In this document: piece by piece, positions 44,200-55,449 of the stretch | Position numbering within the stretch: the first letter of the stretch is position 1 | How the letters are laid out: each line of letters starts with the position of its first letter | Source: Symbiodinium natans | Taxonomy: Eukaryota; Sar; Dinophyceae; Suessiales; Symbiodiniaceae | Length of the DNA: 64,000 nucleotides | Assembly: GCA_905221605.1 (NCBI GenBank) | Contig: CAJNDS010002326.1 | Coordinates: 126,001-190,000, forward strand | Reading direction: 5' to 3' | Made by a program: the position numbers and the translations under genes | The notes under the pieces: model-generated | What the model was told of the DNA's origin: nothing | Seen by the model: only the letters and a program-made list of their open reading frames with translations | Databases searched by the model: none

Positions 44200-47100
44200 G
44201 CTCTGCTGTCTTTGGGGACATGAGAGAAAAGTGGGGAAACAAAAAACTCTCTCTGTTTTTTGTTTGGGAGGGGGGATGCCCTGGGCCGTAAACCCTAAAC
44301 CCGAAACCCTAGTGGGAAATTATCTTGTTTGGGGGGTTTTGGCTCTCTTCAACAGAGAAAAGGTTGCCAAAGAGCGGCTTTTCCGACTTTTTTAGCCACA
44401 GGCACATGCTGCGTGGCGCATCGCTGGGCTTCCGAAACCGCACGGCGCAGAGCTCCTGCATCACATCTTGATGATCCACACTTCTAGACTTCTGTGGCCT
44501 CATTGAAGGCAATGTGACACATCATGTCCTCTCGCAACGCGCCGGATGCTCGCCTGCGTTCTGTAGGTGCAGAATCTTCCATATCTGTTGCTGCCCCCGC
44601 CGCCCAGCTTTGGTCCCAGAAATTCAGATCCGATCTATCAACGTTCTTGGGTGAGCTATCTGGGCAGGCCAAGCAAACGTGCAATCTGATTTCGAACTGA
44701 TAACTTCATCGCACCTGCTAGTTTTGAACGCCACGCGAAATGGGAGAGTAGGATGATGCGTTGGCTCCCTTCTCTTTGAATGCGAATGGGAATGTGCACC
44801 TTGACATGTCGAGCATGTTCGAAGCACAACAGGGCCCCTTCTAGGACCCCTCCGGGACCTTTCCCCAACCTCTCGAGGGCCTCTCGAGGCTAAAAACGCC
44901 CCAGCCACGTCCACGCTTTCGTGTCGGGAACCGGCTTTTGCCAGATTGCGAACCTGCCTCGTCACCTACTCCACGACGCGTGTCGACAAGCAGAATTCAC
45001 ACGGACTTGACGGTATGTTGGTTGAGAACTTCCCCCTGGACTTCACGTGGCCTTGTCAGGCTTCCCCGTCTGTCTTTGCGCGTGTTGTGCAATGGTGGCT
45101 TCTTACGCTGTGGAAGCTGTCAACATTGCTCAGCACTGGTCTGCACCTCAAAGTAAAGCAGGTCTTCAGGCAACTGCATGCGCTTTGCTAACGTATCGCT
45201 AGCATATCGACAAACCAATGATCGCAACCATTGATCGCACCAAGTTGCTGCCCATGAAGCAGGTACTGGGTGCACATAGCATTTCCTGATGACCAGCCAC
45301 AGGGTCAAAAAGCCGGCAGGCCAGTCACTTGCAACGAGGGGTACTCACTGCCGCATGCCTTGCAAGAGCGACGCGCACAACACACCAAGGCATTGCAGCA
45401 GCCTGAAAGCTTCAAGCCCTAAGACTCTCAAACCAGTAGGACCTTCGGGCAACCCTCAGAACACTGTAAACGGTAAAGCAATCACCCTGTAAATCCGAAA
45501 GAATCTGTCAACCGAAGATCTCGTGACTCCCGCCAAGATGAAAGCCTTAAGAGAAGCAAAACCTGACCTGTGATGCCCGGTGTCCTGTGAGCCGACCCAG
45601 GAAGCAAGGGGACTCGCGATCGAAGTCCAAAGCCTTGAGCCAGGGAGAGCCAAGAAGTGAAACCAGGCACCTAAAGCCACGGGAGAAAACCGCATAAACA
45701 CATACCGCTCCAGTGAACCGAGGTTCATTTGCAGAGATGACATAGTAGGGCCCGAAGGTCCGCTGCTGCTGTCGTTCAGCTGCCATCAACATCACCTTTG
45801 CCCCGAAGAAATCTGGCCATTTTAAAAGGCTTTAACATGGCTTTCACTGTGTATATTGGTCCAAAACACCTCGTCTGAAACCCCTCCTTCCTGAGCTAGG
45901 CGAACATAGAGACCATAGCGTGGCCTGCAAGCAAAGGCTCCGCGAGCAAACAAAGGGTTCATGTGGGCTGGGCCAATGCCCAATGCCTCTTCAGCACTCC
46001 AGCACGGAGCACCTGGCAGAATCATGCAGAAAAACAGTTGTCAAGTTGTCAAGGAAAGACAACGGAAACTGACAACTCAGAAGACTCACCACGCATCCCC
46101 GCCTCGACGCGACCCCGCAACGTTCCTGCGTTCAAAACAAATCGAAATGGGAGGATCTCAGCACACTGTGGCACACTGCCTATGCAGAAACACTCTCTGC
46201 TTGGCAGGCCTGCCCCTGGGCCGAGCACGGCCGCGGCAAAATCATGGCGAAATGTTAGGTGATTCAGAGCTGCTGGAAAAGACCTGACGTCAGCACAGCA
46301 TGCTATGCTAACGTTGCTATAATGCCGTTTTGGAATGGGTCTCACAACTTTCACACACTTGCAAATCAAAGGGGTCCGAGGAGCAGAAGATGTTCAAAGA
46401 ATTCCCTCTTCCGGCGTGACCTGGCCTGAAGGCAACTTCTGCTAAAACGCACGTATTGGAGGCTGCTATTCCGGCTGGGCACTTTCCAAGCAAGATTGTG
46501 CATGAAGCAGATGGTAGAAGACCCGCAAATCCTGGCCTTGTCATGCACATTCGTTGCAACCTCAGCCGATCCATGGTCAACCTTGGCATGAGCGCAGACG
46601 CGATGTGATCTTGGTGGTAACGGTCTTTCTGACCACCGGGGAGCCACACCTGGGCTGCGAAAGACGAGTCAAGGCCAAGCTCACTCGTGGGATTCACCGT
46701 CTGTGAATCCACTCCATCCGACTCGGAGTCCACATCCTTGGCACTTCACCGAGATGCAACCGGCAAGCCCGAGACGAAGCAACCGGTTTAAACCTCAAAA
46801 CCGGCCAAAGAATGACATGCTGCTGCGCGGCCAAGACCTGCCAGCTTGCTGCCTCGCCAGAATCGACCCTGCAGGGAACAAAGTCTTCGCGCAGCCTCTT
46901 AGAACACCTTGAACACTGGGATACACTATTCCTCCCTCCAAAAATGGTGGACACACGTGAGGACGCCTGGCGAACGAAAACTCGTCAGCGAAGCCTGGGA
47001 TCGGTTCATCTTCACGTGGCCTGGAATCAACACTGACGTAGTGAACAAGCGTTCACACTGCTGTGGCCCTCTAGAGGGAGATGCTGAAATAAAATTGCCA

Positions 47101-49685
47101 TTTCCGGCCCAGCAGCTGACTGACAGGGTAACCACCTCGTGAAGGGAATGAAGCGAACGCCTGGTAACAGGGCCCTTAAGTGAATGTCAAACCAAAACTA
47201 ACAGATTGAGACATGTTGCCAGGAAGCACCTCTTCCCTCACAAAACCGGCATCTGCAGCAATACGAAGCCCAGCCGATGCCTTACCAACGTGATGCTACC
47301 AGCATTTGAGCCGGGTAATGACGATTGGGCCACGACAAGGAACACAACAGCGGCATCAGAAAGCACCACCATGCAATGGGACGGGGATGCGAGAACCTTC
47401 ACGCATCCCTTTTCTACCCTGTGTCACAAATTCAAGATGTGTCTGGCTTTGGGAATATGTAATTAGAGTAGCTGCCTGCATGAAACACCGCCAACTGTTG
47501 ACATAAGCGTGGGAAACAAGGATAGCAACAAAGATGTCCTAAAGCCACCAATTGGGCGCCAAAGGACACCTCCGATTGCCATCGTTCAGCAAGCGAAGCG
47601 CACATGACACACAGCTACATGTCACTTAGACCGCACATGAATGTCATTGGCCTACATGAACTTCATTACCTCAACGAAATCGCACCACGTTGTTCTACAT
47701 GACAACTTTGCTGTGTACTACATCGATCTACAATATGTAGCGTTACAAGGAAATATGTTGAACAAAGACTAGCATGCCCGAATTCTGCTTTGTTCAAGAC
47801 ACGATGCAGCTTTGTTTGATTAGAAGAAAGCTGCGGGCATTGCAGCTGTGTTCATGAACTTGTCATACTGTTTCGCCTGGCCTAGACTGGCGCACGTGAC
47901 ACACACAATAGCTACATGTTGAACGTTTTCTCGTCAATGGCTTCTCGCTCTAAAAAAAAGCTGTACTTGTGATGTTGATGCAAACAAGCAAACTAAGATG
48001 CGACAGCACAAGGGCGGGTTGGTGAAGGCATCTTCATCGGCCGGCCGGCGACCCTCGCCACCCCGCGACCACTCCCCTTGACTTGATCCGCTGTAGAGTG
48101 GGTTACACACACATGGATGAATGGGTGCCATCGGTCTGGCACTTGCTCGCATTCCGCATGTAGTTTAGATGTTATCGGAAAAAGGAGTGCAACGACACGT
48201 GTTGCCCATGCAAATTGCATCACACCTTGCTGCACATGCTCAATCGACTGCTGCGGCATGGTCATCCGACCGTTGGAACACCACGTGCTGCCCATGGAGC
48301 CGGTATGTCTAGGTTATTATCCTATAGTTTGAGCCGCGTTGCGGGATTGAGGAAGTATGTTTGTTCCAATTCCTGTGCAACCGACGCTGCCTGAAGGCCC
48401 ATGTTGCTGGAGTCGTGCTCCGCTTGCCCACTTCTGCACGCCGCCCTGTGCTTGTACATCTAAGGCATCTGTAGATTAGTGCAAGCTGTGTAGTCCTGAC
48501 CAGGTGAGATGGGTTTTTGGAAAACACCTGGTTCTTTTATCTTTTCAACGCGACCGTCTCTAACTAGCGACCGCCAAACCCGACCGACCATCAGTTTTCT
48601 GCGCTGTTACAAAAGAAACACAGCACGCCAAACATGTCACCTTGGAGGTTTACGGGGTTCATGAATTACTTGTTTCCATTGGCAAATCTGACACGTGGGA
48701 AAACCATGTAGCGAGTCTTCGCTTCCTTGAAGAGCAGACGCGTCTCTGTGAAGATCCTTCGAAGCTTCACACTGCAGGTCGAGGCAAAGGAAAAATGGCA
48801 ACAAAAAGAAACCGAAGGTCTTTGCTGGAACTGCGACAGTCACTCCAAACATTTCACAAACTACAAAAATTGGTGTTCAATGCTTCTGTCGCTTTACAGT
48901 TTCCCTGTACATTTGGCACATGCCTTCTAAACGAAATATGCAGAAAAACACTAGTTAGAGTTTCTGAACAGGTCTAATCTACTCATGGACCTTAACTTAT
49001 TTGACAGTTGTTAATCTTAGCATTGTTCTTAAGCAACTGCTTCCTGAAAAAGCTCCACAACAAAAGCGGGGAGCCAGGTTAGGCGTCCCAACCCCATAAA
49101 ATTGAAAGTGAACTCACAGCAGCTTGCCTGATACGAAATGCGCGCTCACAAAGGCAAAGGCAGAAACTACTGGCACTAACAATGAACCATTCTCACCGAA
49201 AGCACCCTCTACACTTCGGGACGCAAGCAAACTCAATTCCGAAATTTCGACCTTCAAACAAAGGGTGACCTGATGATATAGAGGGCGATTGTTGCAGCAC
49301 CTGCCGTGAAGGTCATGCAAGCGGTTTAGAAATGGTGGGGTGCTTCGTCAGTGATGCTATGAGCTCCAGGCTGGAAGATCAAGAATTTTGCTTGCCTCAA
49401 TATGATCAATGGCAGAGGCAGCACAAGCAATCTCTCGTGGCTACGAATTGCACTAATCGGTATGATAACAACAATGATAGCCATGATACAAGGCTGAAAG
49501 TACTAACATAAACCTATATGGCCACAATCATGTAACAGAAATAATAATGACAGAGTTGCACAGCACAAGAACATAGAGCAAAAATGTCGAAACTTTGTTG
49601 CCGCAAGCGCTCCATCGCTGGGCAACTCTGGTTTCAATTTATAGAAACTGTTTGACCTTGGTCTGGGCGGCTAATCGCCACCTAA
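44200..49685. other. Long stretch with few assignable features
   Basis: Scattered minus-strand segments look coding: about 46625-46735 starting after AAG|GAT with DVDSESDGVDSQTVNPTSEL, acidic and Ser-rich; about 45125-45190 with QLPEDLLYFEVQ. A plus-strand frame at 48642-48977 (111 codons) has no motif. None could be tied to a family. From about 47500 the sequence becomes more AT-rich and frames shorten. No repeats or RNA genes recognised. Confidence 0.35.
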
Positions 49686-49690
49686 CCCCT

Positions 49691-51363
49691 TGGCTAGCTC
49701 CTCGCTAACTTCCTGGCTGCCAACTCAGACCTCAACTTCGTGTGCAGTTTCATGAGCGCATCACACTTGTCATTTGCTGAACGGTTCGCCGCTTTAGCAA
49801 GGTCAATGAAGCTCTCCACTTCCTCCAGGCAACGCTGACTGTGGTATAGCCCAGCGACAGCTAGGCCTCCTGCCAAAAGACCAAGCCCGAACCCGAGTAC
49901 TCCCAATGCTACGCCAAGTCCGCAGCCTTCTTTCACGGAGCAACCAGCAACTCCAGCACCCACAATACCTGCCCCAAACCTCATTACGGCAGCACCTGCG
50001 CACCAAGGCTGTACATCTAGCAGGTCTTGATTCAATTTCAACGCTTTTTTAATGTAGCGCTCGTAGCGCTCATTCAAGTTCGACATATCCTTTTGCAGCG
50101 CGATGTCTTTCTGCAGCTCGATTTCGATATTCTGCTCGATCTCGATATTCTGCTTCGGCAGCACGTGCTCGGTTTGCCGTGCGGGGCTAGGAGCCCCACC
50201 GCAAAGTAAAGCTGCTTTGCAAATCGGGCGCATCCCGACCAGCACGTAGCATCAAAGGGCCATCTGGGAGCACGAACAGGCCGTGTGGGTTCGAAGCCGT
50301 CATGGTGATGAGAGGCTCTCATGCGCTGGAAATGAAACTCGATCCTTGCTGCAAGCTTCGAGGATACACGGCTGAGAGCATCTACTAAATCATCTGTTTC
50401 TTGCTTCAACTCTGGCAGCCGTTTTGTCTTCATTTCCCAGACTTCAGAAAAGGACCACCAGGCGGCTGCCAACGCAGCTACGGCAAGTGCTAAGAAGTCC
50501 CACATGACACAGCAATTCAGACATGTTGATCGTGGCCTGAATAGGCTGCAGACCTTCCTGTTCCATGAGTTCAATTTCGTGCAAGTCAGCCGTGTTGATC
50601 GTGTCCTCAATAGACTGCAGGCCCTCCTGTTCAATGAGTTCAAGTTTGTGCACGGCTGTAGACTGGATCTTCTTGCACGGCATCTTGATCGCGGCTTTAA
50701 TCGACTGCAGATCTTTCTGTTCAATGCCGTGCGCGGATGCAGACTGGATCTTCTTGCAAGACATCTTGATCGCGGCCTTAATCGACTGCAGATCTTTCTG
50801 TTCAATGCCGTGCGCGGATTCAGACTGGATCTTCTTGCAAGACATCTTGATCGCGGCATCAAGAGACTGCAGACCTGTCGCGCAAATGCCGTGTGCGGCT
50901 GGAGACTGGATCATCTTGCAAGATTCGCAAGTTTCAAGCGCAGATTTGTCCGAAGCAACATGATCGTGCACATACACCGTGAAGTTGTTCTCAGACAGCC
51001 AATCCGCAAGAGAGGTTTGGTTGGTCCACATTTGCCGGTGATCTGCGACTTGAGAAAGTTCATTTGTGGCTTGAACCCCTTCTTTTTCCCCAGGGCAAGG
51101 TCCTTTGACACTTGTGCGGCTGTTCTGTTATTCAATGACACCCTGCCAGTCTTGACTTCATGCATCGCATGGCAGGGCTCGTCTACGACGTCAGTGATAC
51201 GGATCTGTCCAGCATCTGTCTTCATCAAGACCTGCGTTTTGATGCCTTGCTCATGCTGGCTGGATAGCTGCTCAGCCAAAAACCGTTCGGCCTCCTGGAC
51301 CATCCTCTTGTTTGTGCTCACATCCGTGCTCCGCGGAGGGGGGCCCATCTTCACTGACCCCAC
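49691..51363 (-). pseudogene. Polymorphic-toxin-like PD-(D/E)XK nuclease with repeats and membrane hairpin, frame-broken
   Basis: Three minus-strand frames follow each other with overlaps, and no intron is apparent. Frame 1 (50911-51363): Met start, helix (RMVQEAERFLAEQLSSQHE), then ITDVVDEP...HEVKTGRVSLNN...QVSKDLAL and ITGKCGPTKPL. This resembles the core of restriction-fold nucleases at the C-termini of bacterial Rhs-type toxins (acidic Asp, then E-x-K, Gln-x-x-Lys-Asp). The frame breaks at a CT-rich run (51007-51015). Frame 2 (50444-51031) carries 27-residue repeats. Near 50510 coding switches to a frame with a membrane segment (FLALAVAALAAAWWSF) and coiled coil (50090-50500). Near 50245 it switches again to a frame with a coiled coil and a Gly-rich hydrophobic hairpin (49880-49990), with its stop just after 49694. 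Breaks may be assembly errors, decay or frameshifting. Function is inferred. Confidence 0.55.
50528..50935 (-). repeat. 81-base (27-residue) coding repeats
   Basis: Two nearly identical units plus three diverged ones. Key residues per unit: AAIKM.CKKIQS, then AHGIEQKDLQSIK. The later units keep LQSI and EQ but lose the Cys. Start points of successive units are 81 bases apart in the clear copies. They lie in frame 2 of the nuclease-like locus. Confidence 0.85.
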
Positions 51364-51989
51364 ACATGCACACTTGAGATAACCACTCCAGCAAACAATG
51401 TTTCGCGTCTCAAATACAGCAAATTAGCAAATCAGAGAACTAGTAGCTAACAGCAGCGATATGCCATAGGAACGCCAAATCTCGGATTGCTGAAACATAA
51501 AACATGCCAGATGCACCAACTGGTTGTCGTCGTAGGTGACCGTTGGTGTAGAAGGCTTCCCAGCTGACTATTGAAATCAATGCCACATGCCACCCGAAAC
51601 GAATACAGACTTAGAGTTGCAAAACATGTCGAGAAAAGAGCTTCTACTTCCAGATACAGAAGTGCATACATTCCTCAACCTATACTCACAACCTTACCAA
51701 GTCCCCTGGCGATTATGACTTGTTACCATCAACATGATGACTGCTGTTATCGTTGTCACTGTTCTTGTCTGAAGTACTGATATTCCTTATGGTGATGGCT
51801 ATTACTACTGATACACTTGCTGTTGTCCTCATTGTTTTATTCTTTGTTATTCTTGTTGTTCCTGTTAAGCATGTTGGCATCACTAAGGAAGACGCTCAAT
51901 GCACTCGCCAAGGCTGCAAGTCGACTCATCCACCTGCTATCCGCCGACCCCAGCAACAGCGGGGCGGCGTCAGTGAACACCCTCCCTGC

Positions 51990-52330
51990 CCTCACCGCAA
52001 CCTCTTCCCTCTTCCCCTCCCTACCCCTTCCCCATCCCTGCACCCCCTCTCACCGTACCCCCAATCCACCCTCCCACTACCCTTCCCCTTCCCACCCTTC
52101 CCCCCACTCCCACCACCAACCCCTTTCCCCGCTCCCCGCCACCCTTCCCCTTCCCAACTATTCCACTCCATCCTCCTCCCCTACCCCTTCCCAACCATTC
52201 CACTCCATCCTCCTCCCCTACCCCCTGCCCTCACCGCAACCTCTTCCCCCTTCCCCTTCTCCACCTTTTTTGACTTGGCCTTGCCTTCTGCCCTAACCTC
52301 CCACCACCAACCCCTTCCCCTGCGACTCGA
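51990..52330 (+). repeat. Pyrimidine-rich minisatellite
   Basis: About 340 bases of CCCTTCCCC/CCCCACTCC-type sequence with near-repeats of 45-50 bases (ttccactccatcctcctccc occurs twice, around 52160 and 52197). The long plus-strand frame through it is proline-rich and not a gene. Confidence 0.85.
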
Positions 52331-52389
52331 TCAGATGACTGACTTTAAAGGGCTCCAGTTCCGCTTGCTTCGCCCCACTGCTCCGCTCT

Positions 52390-52390
<1 letters not shown>

Positions 52391-52437
<47 letters not shown>

Positions 52438-52563
52438 NNNNNNNNNNNNNNNNNNNNNNNNNNNNNNNNNNNNNNNNNNNNNNNNNNNNNNNNNNNNNNN
52501 NNNNNNNNNNNNNNNNNNNNNNNNNNNNNNNNNNNNNTCTCTCTCTCTCTCTCTCTCTTTCTT
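52391..52563. other. Assembly gap (100 N) between poly-C and CT repeats
   Basis: 47 C bases (52391-52437), exactly 100 N (52438-52537), then about 12 CT units. The round N count suggests a gap of unknown size at a hard-to-sequence homopolymer/microsatellite. A second CT run is at 52600-52627. Confidence 0.97.
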
Positions 52564-52799
52564 TCGTTGCGGCTAGAGGGCATGCCCCTGCGCCCAGGCG
52601 GGCCCTCTCTCTCTCTCTCTCTCTCTGTCTGTCGTCGTCTTCTAAAGCAGACAAACCCTCTCAAAAAAACAACCAAGGTCAAGGCTGGGGCAGGGTGATC
52701 TGGCATGGGAAAAGGCGAGGCCTGGCGCACGCGACGTGAGCAGAGACACCGCTCCCTGGGTTTTTCGAAACATTCTGACCGATAAATAAACTGGTGCTT

Positions 52800-53941
52800 T
52801 TACGACTCTTGGGGGGATGAGATGCTGACTGTGTGTGGTATAGGTATGTGTGTGTGTTTATTCATAGGTTCAGTGGACGCCCCCCCCCCCCCAGGCTCAG
52901 AGTGCGGGAAGTCGGGTGGCTGTCTCAGACTCAACTTAAACTCCCTCGCCTCTCCATTTTCATCCAGCAGCAGCGGCATCCATTCTGGATGGTTGACGAG
53001 CTCGTTCATGACGGGTCCTGACAGGTGCCATTGTGTCAAGTCAATCGACATCAACATCACCTGAGCCAGGACGGGCAGACTCCACACAGAAATCGGCCTG
53101 TTCGCAAGCGACGGACATTCTCCTGACAGGGTTGGCGCGAATTGTCGGGTAACCCATCGCGTTCTCGATTCTCAGGCTTGCCACTCTGCTGCGCCACATT
53201 CGTGACACCTGCCTCGAGTCCCTGAACGCGAGCAGGTGTCACACCAGCCACCTTCTTGGAGTTCAGCCTTGCAGGATTTAAAGTGACGTTCCAAGTTAAA
53301 TACGAGGGATCAGTAGGAACCCGGATCTGAATGCTACTGTAAGGCAAATAAGACTCACCGTCTTGGACACTAGCCTCAATACACCGACCCTCCGAGCGTC
53401 TAACCCAGGAAGGCATTTGCGGACGTCGACGCCATCGTACCTCAGTCTTTTTAATTACTGTAGCACCCAGCAAAGCTCGGCACGATTCAAGGCTCTCAAG
53501 GCATTCAAGGCTCAGAATATCTCAGAACACAGCACGGCCCAACCAAACGAGGTATCAAAAGGCTCTGGCTTCGCGATGAACTCGTCACAAGCTGCGGATG
53601 TTCGGAAATTGATGAAGCCATAGCCAACATTGCACCTGGCAAGTGTACCCTTTCCAGCGACTTCGACCGCTTGATCTGACGGCCAGTCCGCAAGTCTCCT
53701 TTGCAAGCCGTGCCGGCCGCGCTTGTTCTTAAAATCAATGGGCAAATAAACGAAATCAAATCGCCCTTTGAAGTCCTCACGGGGCACTGATCCATCACGT
53801 TTTCTCGGAAAAGGAAACAAACTGACAGTTCAATGCTGAGCACGATTCCTGGTTGAGCTGCTTCACAAGCATCTCTCTCGTGTACTTGTTCGGGATGTTC
53901 CGCAACATCACGGTCGTGTAGCCTGCTGAGACCCCGGGCAT
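52800..53941 (-). CDS. Mei2-like stand-alone RRM protein
   Basis: Predicted RNA-binding protein consisting essentially of one Mei2-type C-terminal RRM. Seven exons join in phase to 181 codons: 53849-53941, 53723-53775, 53570-53635, 53405-53440, 53213-53267, 53098-53122, 52800-53017. Donors GA, GC, GC, GT, GC, GC; acceptors AG|G. Start ATG 53941, 17 codons after an in-frame stop. Motifs: TTVMLRNIPNKYTREMLVKQ (RNP2), FDFVYLPIDFKNK, CNVGYGFINF (RNP1), YDGVDVRKCLPG, LNSKKVAGVTPARVQGLE, ENVRRLRTG, PVMNELVNHPEWMPLLLD. This is the full family pattern through the HPEWMP tail typical of dinoflagellate members. The last part after about 52950 is low-complexity, so another intron may end the coding region earlier than the stop at 52800. 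Confidence 0.92.
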
Positions 53942-53944
53942 GGT

Positions 53945-54530
53945 GTTTTGCTTTAGCTAAGCACAGCAGTGGCAGAGGGTTCAACGAAGCATCCACGCAG
54001 GCAAGCACTGTCCAGCAAAGGCGTGCCCTTGGCTCAAACTCATGCTGCCTGAGTCGCCCGGAACGGCTTGCGCGCCTGGGCTGTCTGAACCTGAGATATC
54101 ACAGGAGACCACACGAGCTGTAGTCAAGGTCAATGTCCCCGTCGTTTACAGATTGCCCGCAAGAGTACTGGTCACGGTGTGCCACAAAGGTTCCTGATGT
54201 TTCTTGTGGAAAAGAGTGCTCGCACCCATGATCATCAGCCCCGGGCTGCTGCTGGCAGTAGTGCTACCTGGCAGGCCAATTGCCCACGACCATACAAAAC
54301 TTCAACGATCCTTCCACGATCGCATGAGCCAGTCGCTTCTTCCTCACGGTGGTCCTATGTTTCGCTGGGATGACGCTACTCTAAGACCTGATACACCATG
54401 ATACACTGAGGAACTTGGCCTGCTTCTTTGTTTTGGCGGATACAGAGATGCCAAGGGCGGAGAACTTGCACTCGTAAAACAACCAAAGGACAGGAAAACT
54501 CCCCCCAAATCGTCTGCACACACCCCTCCC
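53945..54530. other. Spacer upstream of the Mei2-like gene
   Basis: No motif or repeat seen. The trans-splicing acceptor for the Mei2-like mRNA should lie just above 53941 (a CTTAG is present at about 53956), but I cannot distinguish it from chance. Confidence 0.3.
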
Positions 54531-54532
54531 CT

Positions 54533-54800
54533 TCAGCCTTCTGCTTGCGGCTCCTCTGCTGTGGCCTCTTGCGGCGCCTCCTCCTGTGCACATGTCAGCA
54601 TGTCAAAGCCTGAGACGTTTCCCCATCTCTCCAATTCGTGGTCCGCAGTATCTCTTGCTCGCACCCAGCCTGCACAGTAGGCACAGGCTCGGAGCGTTCC
54701 TCGCGATGCCAACGCCTCAGTAGATGTGAAAGGAAATCCGATGTGAGTTATGCTTACAAGTTCGATGCCTTCAACTTCCCCCCCACGATTCGGTACAAGC
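54533..54800 (-). CDS. Unidentified coding segment with Cys motif
   Basis: The minus frame contains GGEVEGIELVSITHIGFPF, TLRACAYCAGWVRARDTADH and an acidic tail (EEAPQEATAEEPQAEG). A single CxxC could be part of a zinc site. Exon limits and family unknown. Confidence 0.4.
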
Positions 54801-54904
54801 TCTTGCAAGCTCTTGTGGCCCGGCGGAGCCTTAGAATTGTAGAGCTCTCCGGAAAACCGAGGGCCGAGGCCAGGACGACCAATCGTCGTTCCAGGATTCT
54901 GCCT

Positions 54905-55073
54905 TTAACTCTGAGAGACAGGGAGGAGAGAGGATACAGAGGATAGAGGGGAGAGAGAGGATAGAGGGGAGAGAGGGGAGAGAGGGGAGAGAGGGGGAGA
55001 GAGAGAGGGGAGAGAGGGGGAGAGAGGGGAGAGGGGAGAGAGGGGAGAGAGGGGAGAGAGGGGAGAGAGGGGA
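54905..55073 (+). repeat. GGGGAGAGA purine tract
   Basis: About 170 bases of repeating AGAGAGGGG-type units, almost purely purine on the plus strand; could form triplex or G-rich structures. No coding value. Confidence 0.92.
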
Positions 55074-55289
55074 GGTATTATTCCATGATGCAAGTACCAT
55101 GCACAACATCCCAGTCCACCTGTCGCTGTGAACGTCGGGAGCCGCGTGCTCCCTTCCTGCGCTGAGACCATTGCCAGTCATGTGGCCTTCAGCCCCAAGT
55201 CGGAAACTTTTTCACTTGACTCAGCTGCAAGGTCTCTGCGAAAGGGCGAACTTGAGAGGCTTCACAAGGTTCTAGGTACATGCTCATTC

Positions 55290-55365
55290 TCTCCTCCAGC
55301 CATAATCCCAGCTGTCCCAGGAATTGGCACCTCCAACTGTGCACCAATGATGCTTTGCAAGTCGC
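55290..55365 (-). CDS. Unidentified C-terminal segment
   Basis: The minus frame reads QSIIGAQLEVPIPGTAGIMA then GGENEHVPRTL and a stop. Short; could be the last exon of the gene containing the 54.5-54.8 kb segment or of another gene. Confidence 0.3.
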
Positions 55366-55449
55366 ATCACTTGGTTTGGGTCCGATTCAGAGCAATCTCA
55401 GGAGGCGGCTGTCGTCCTTCTGACGATGGTCCTCCCAGCCTCGGGATGA

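Noticed and set aside
50504-51382. Plus-strand open frame of 292 codons
   Set aside because: It is the antisense of the nuclease/repeat locus; its regularity mirrors the 81-base repeats and its residues show no motif. The minus-strand frames match a family pattern.
51753-52739. Plus-strand open frame of 328 codons through the gap
   Set aside because: Made of pyrimidine-rich repeats, poly-C, 100 N and CT repeats; proline/serine runs only.
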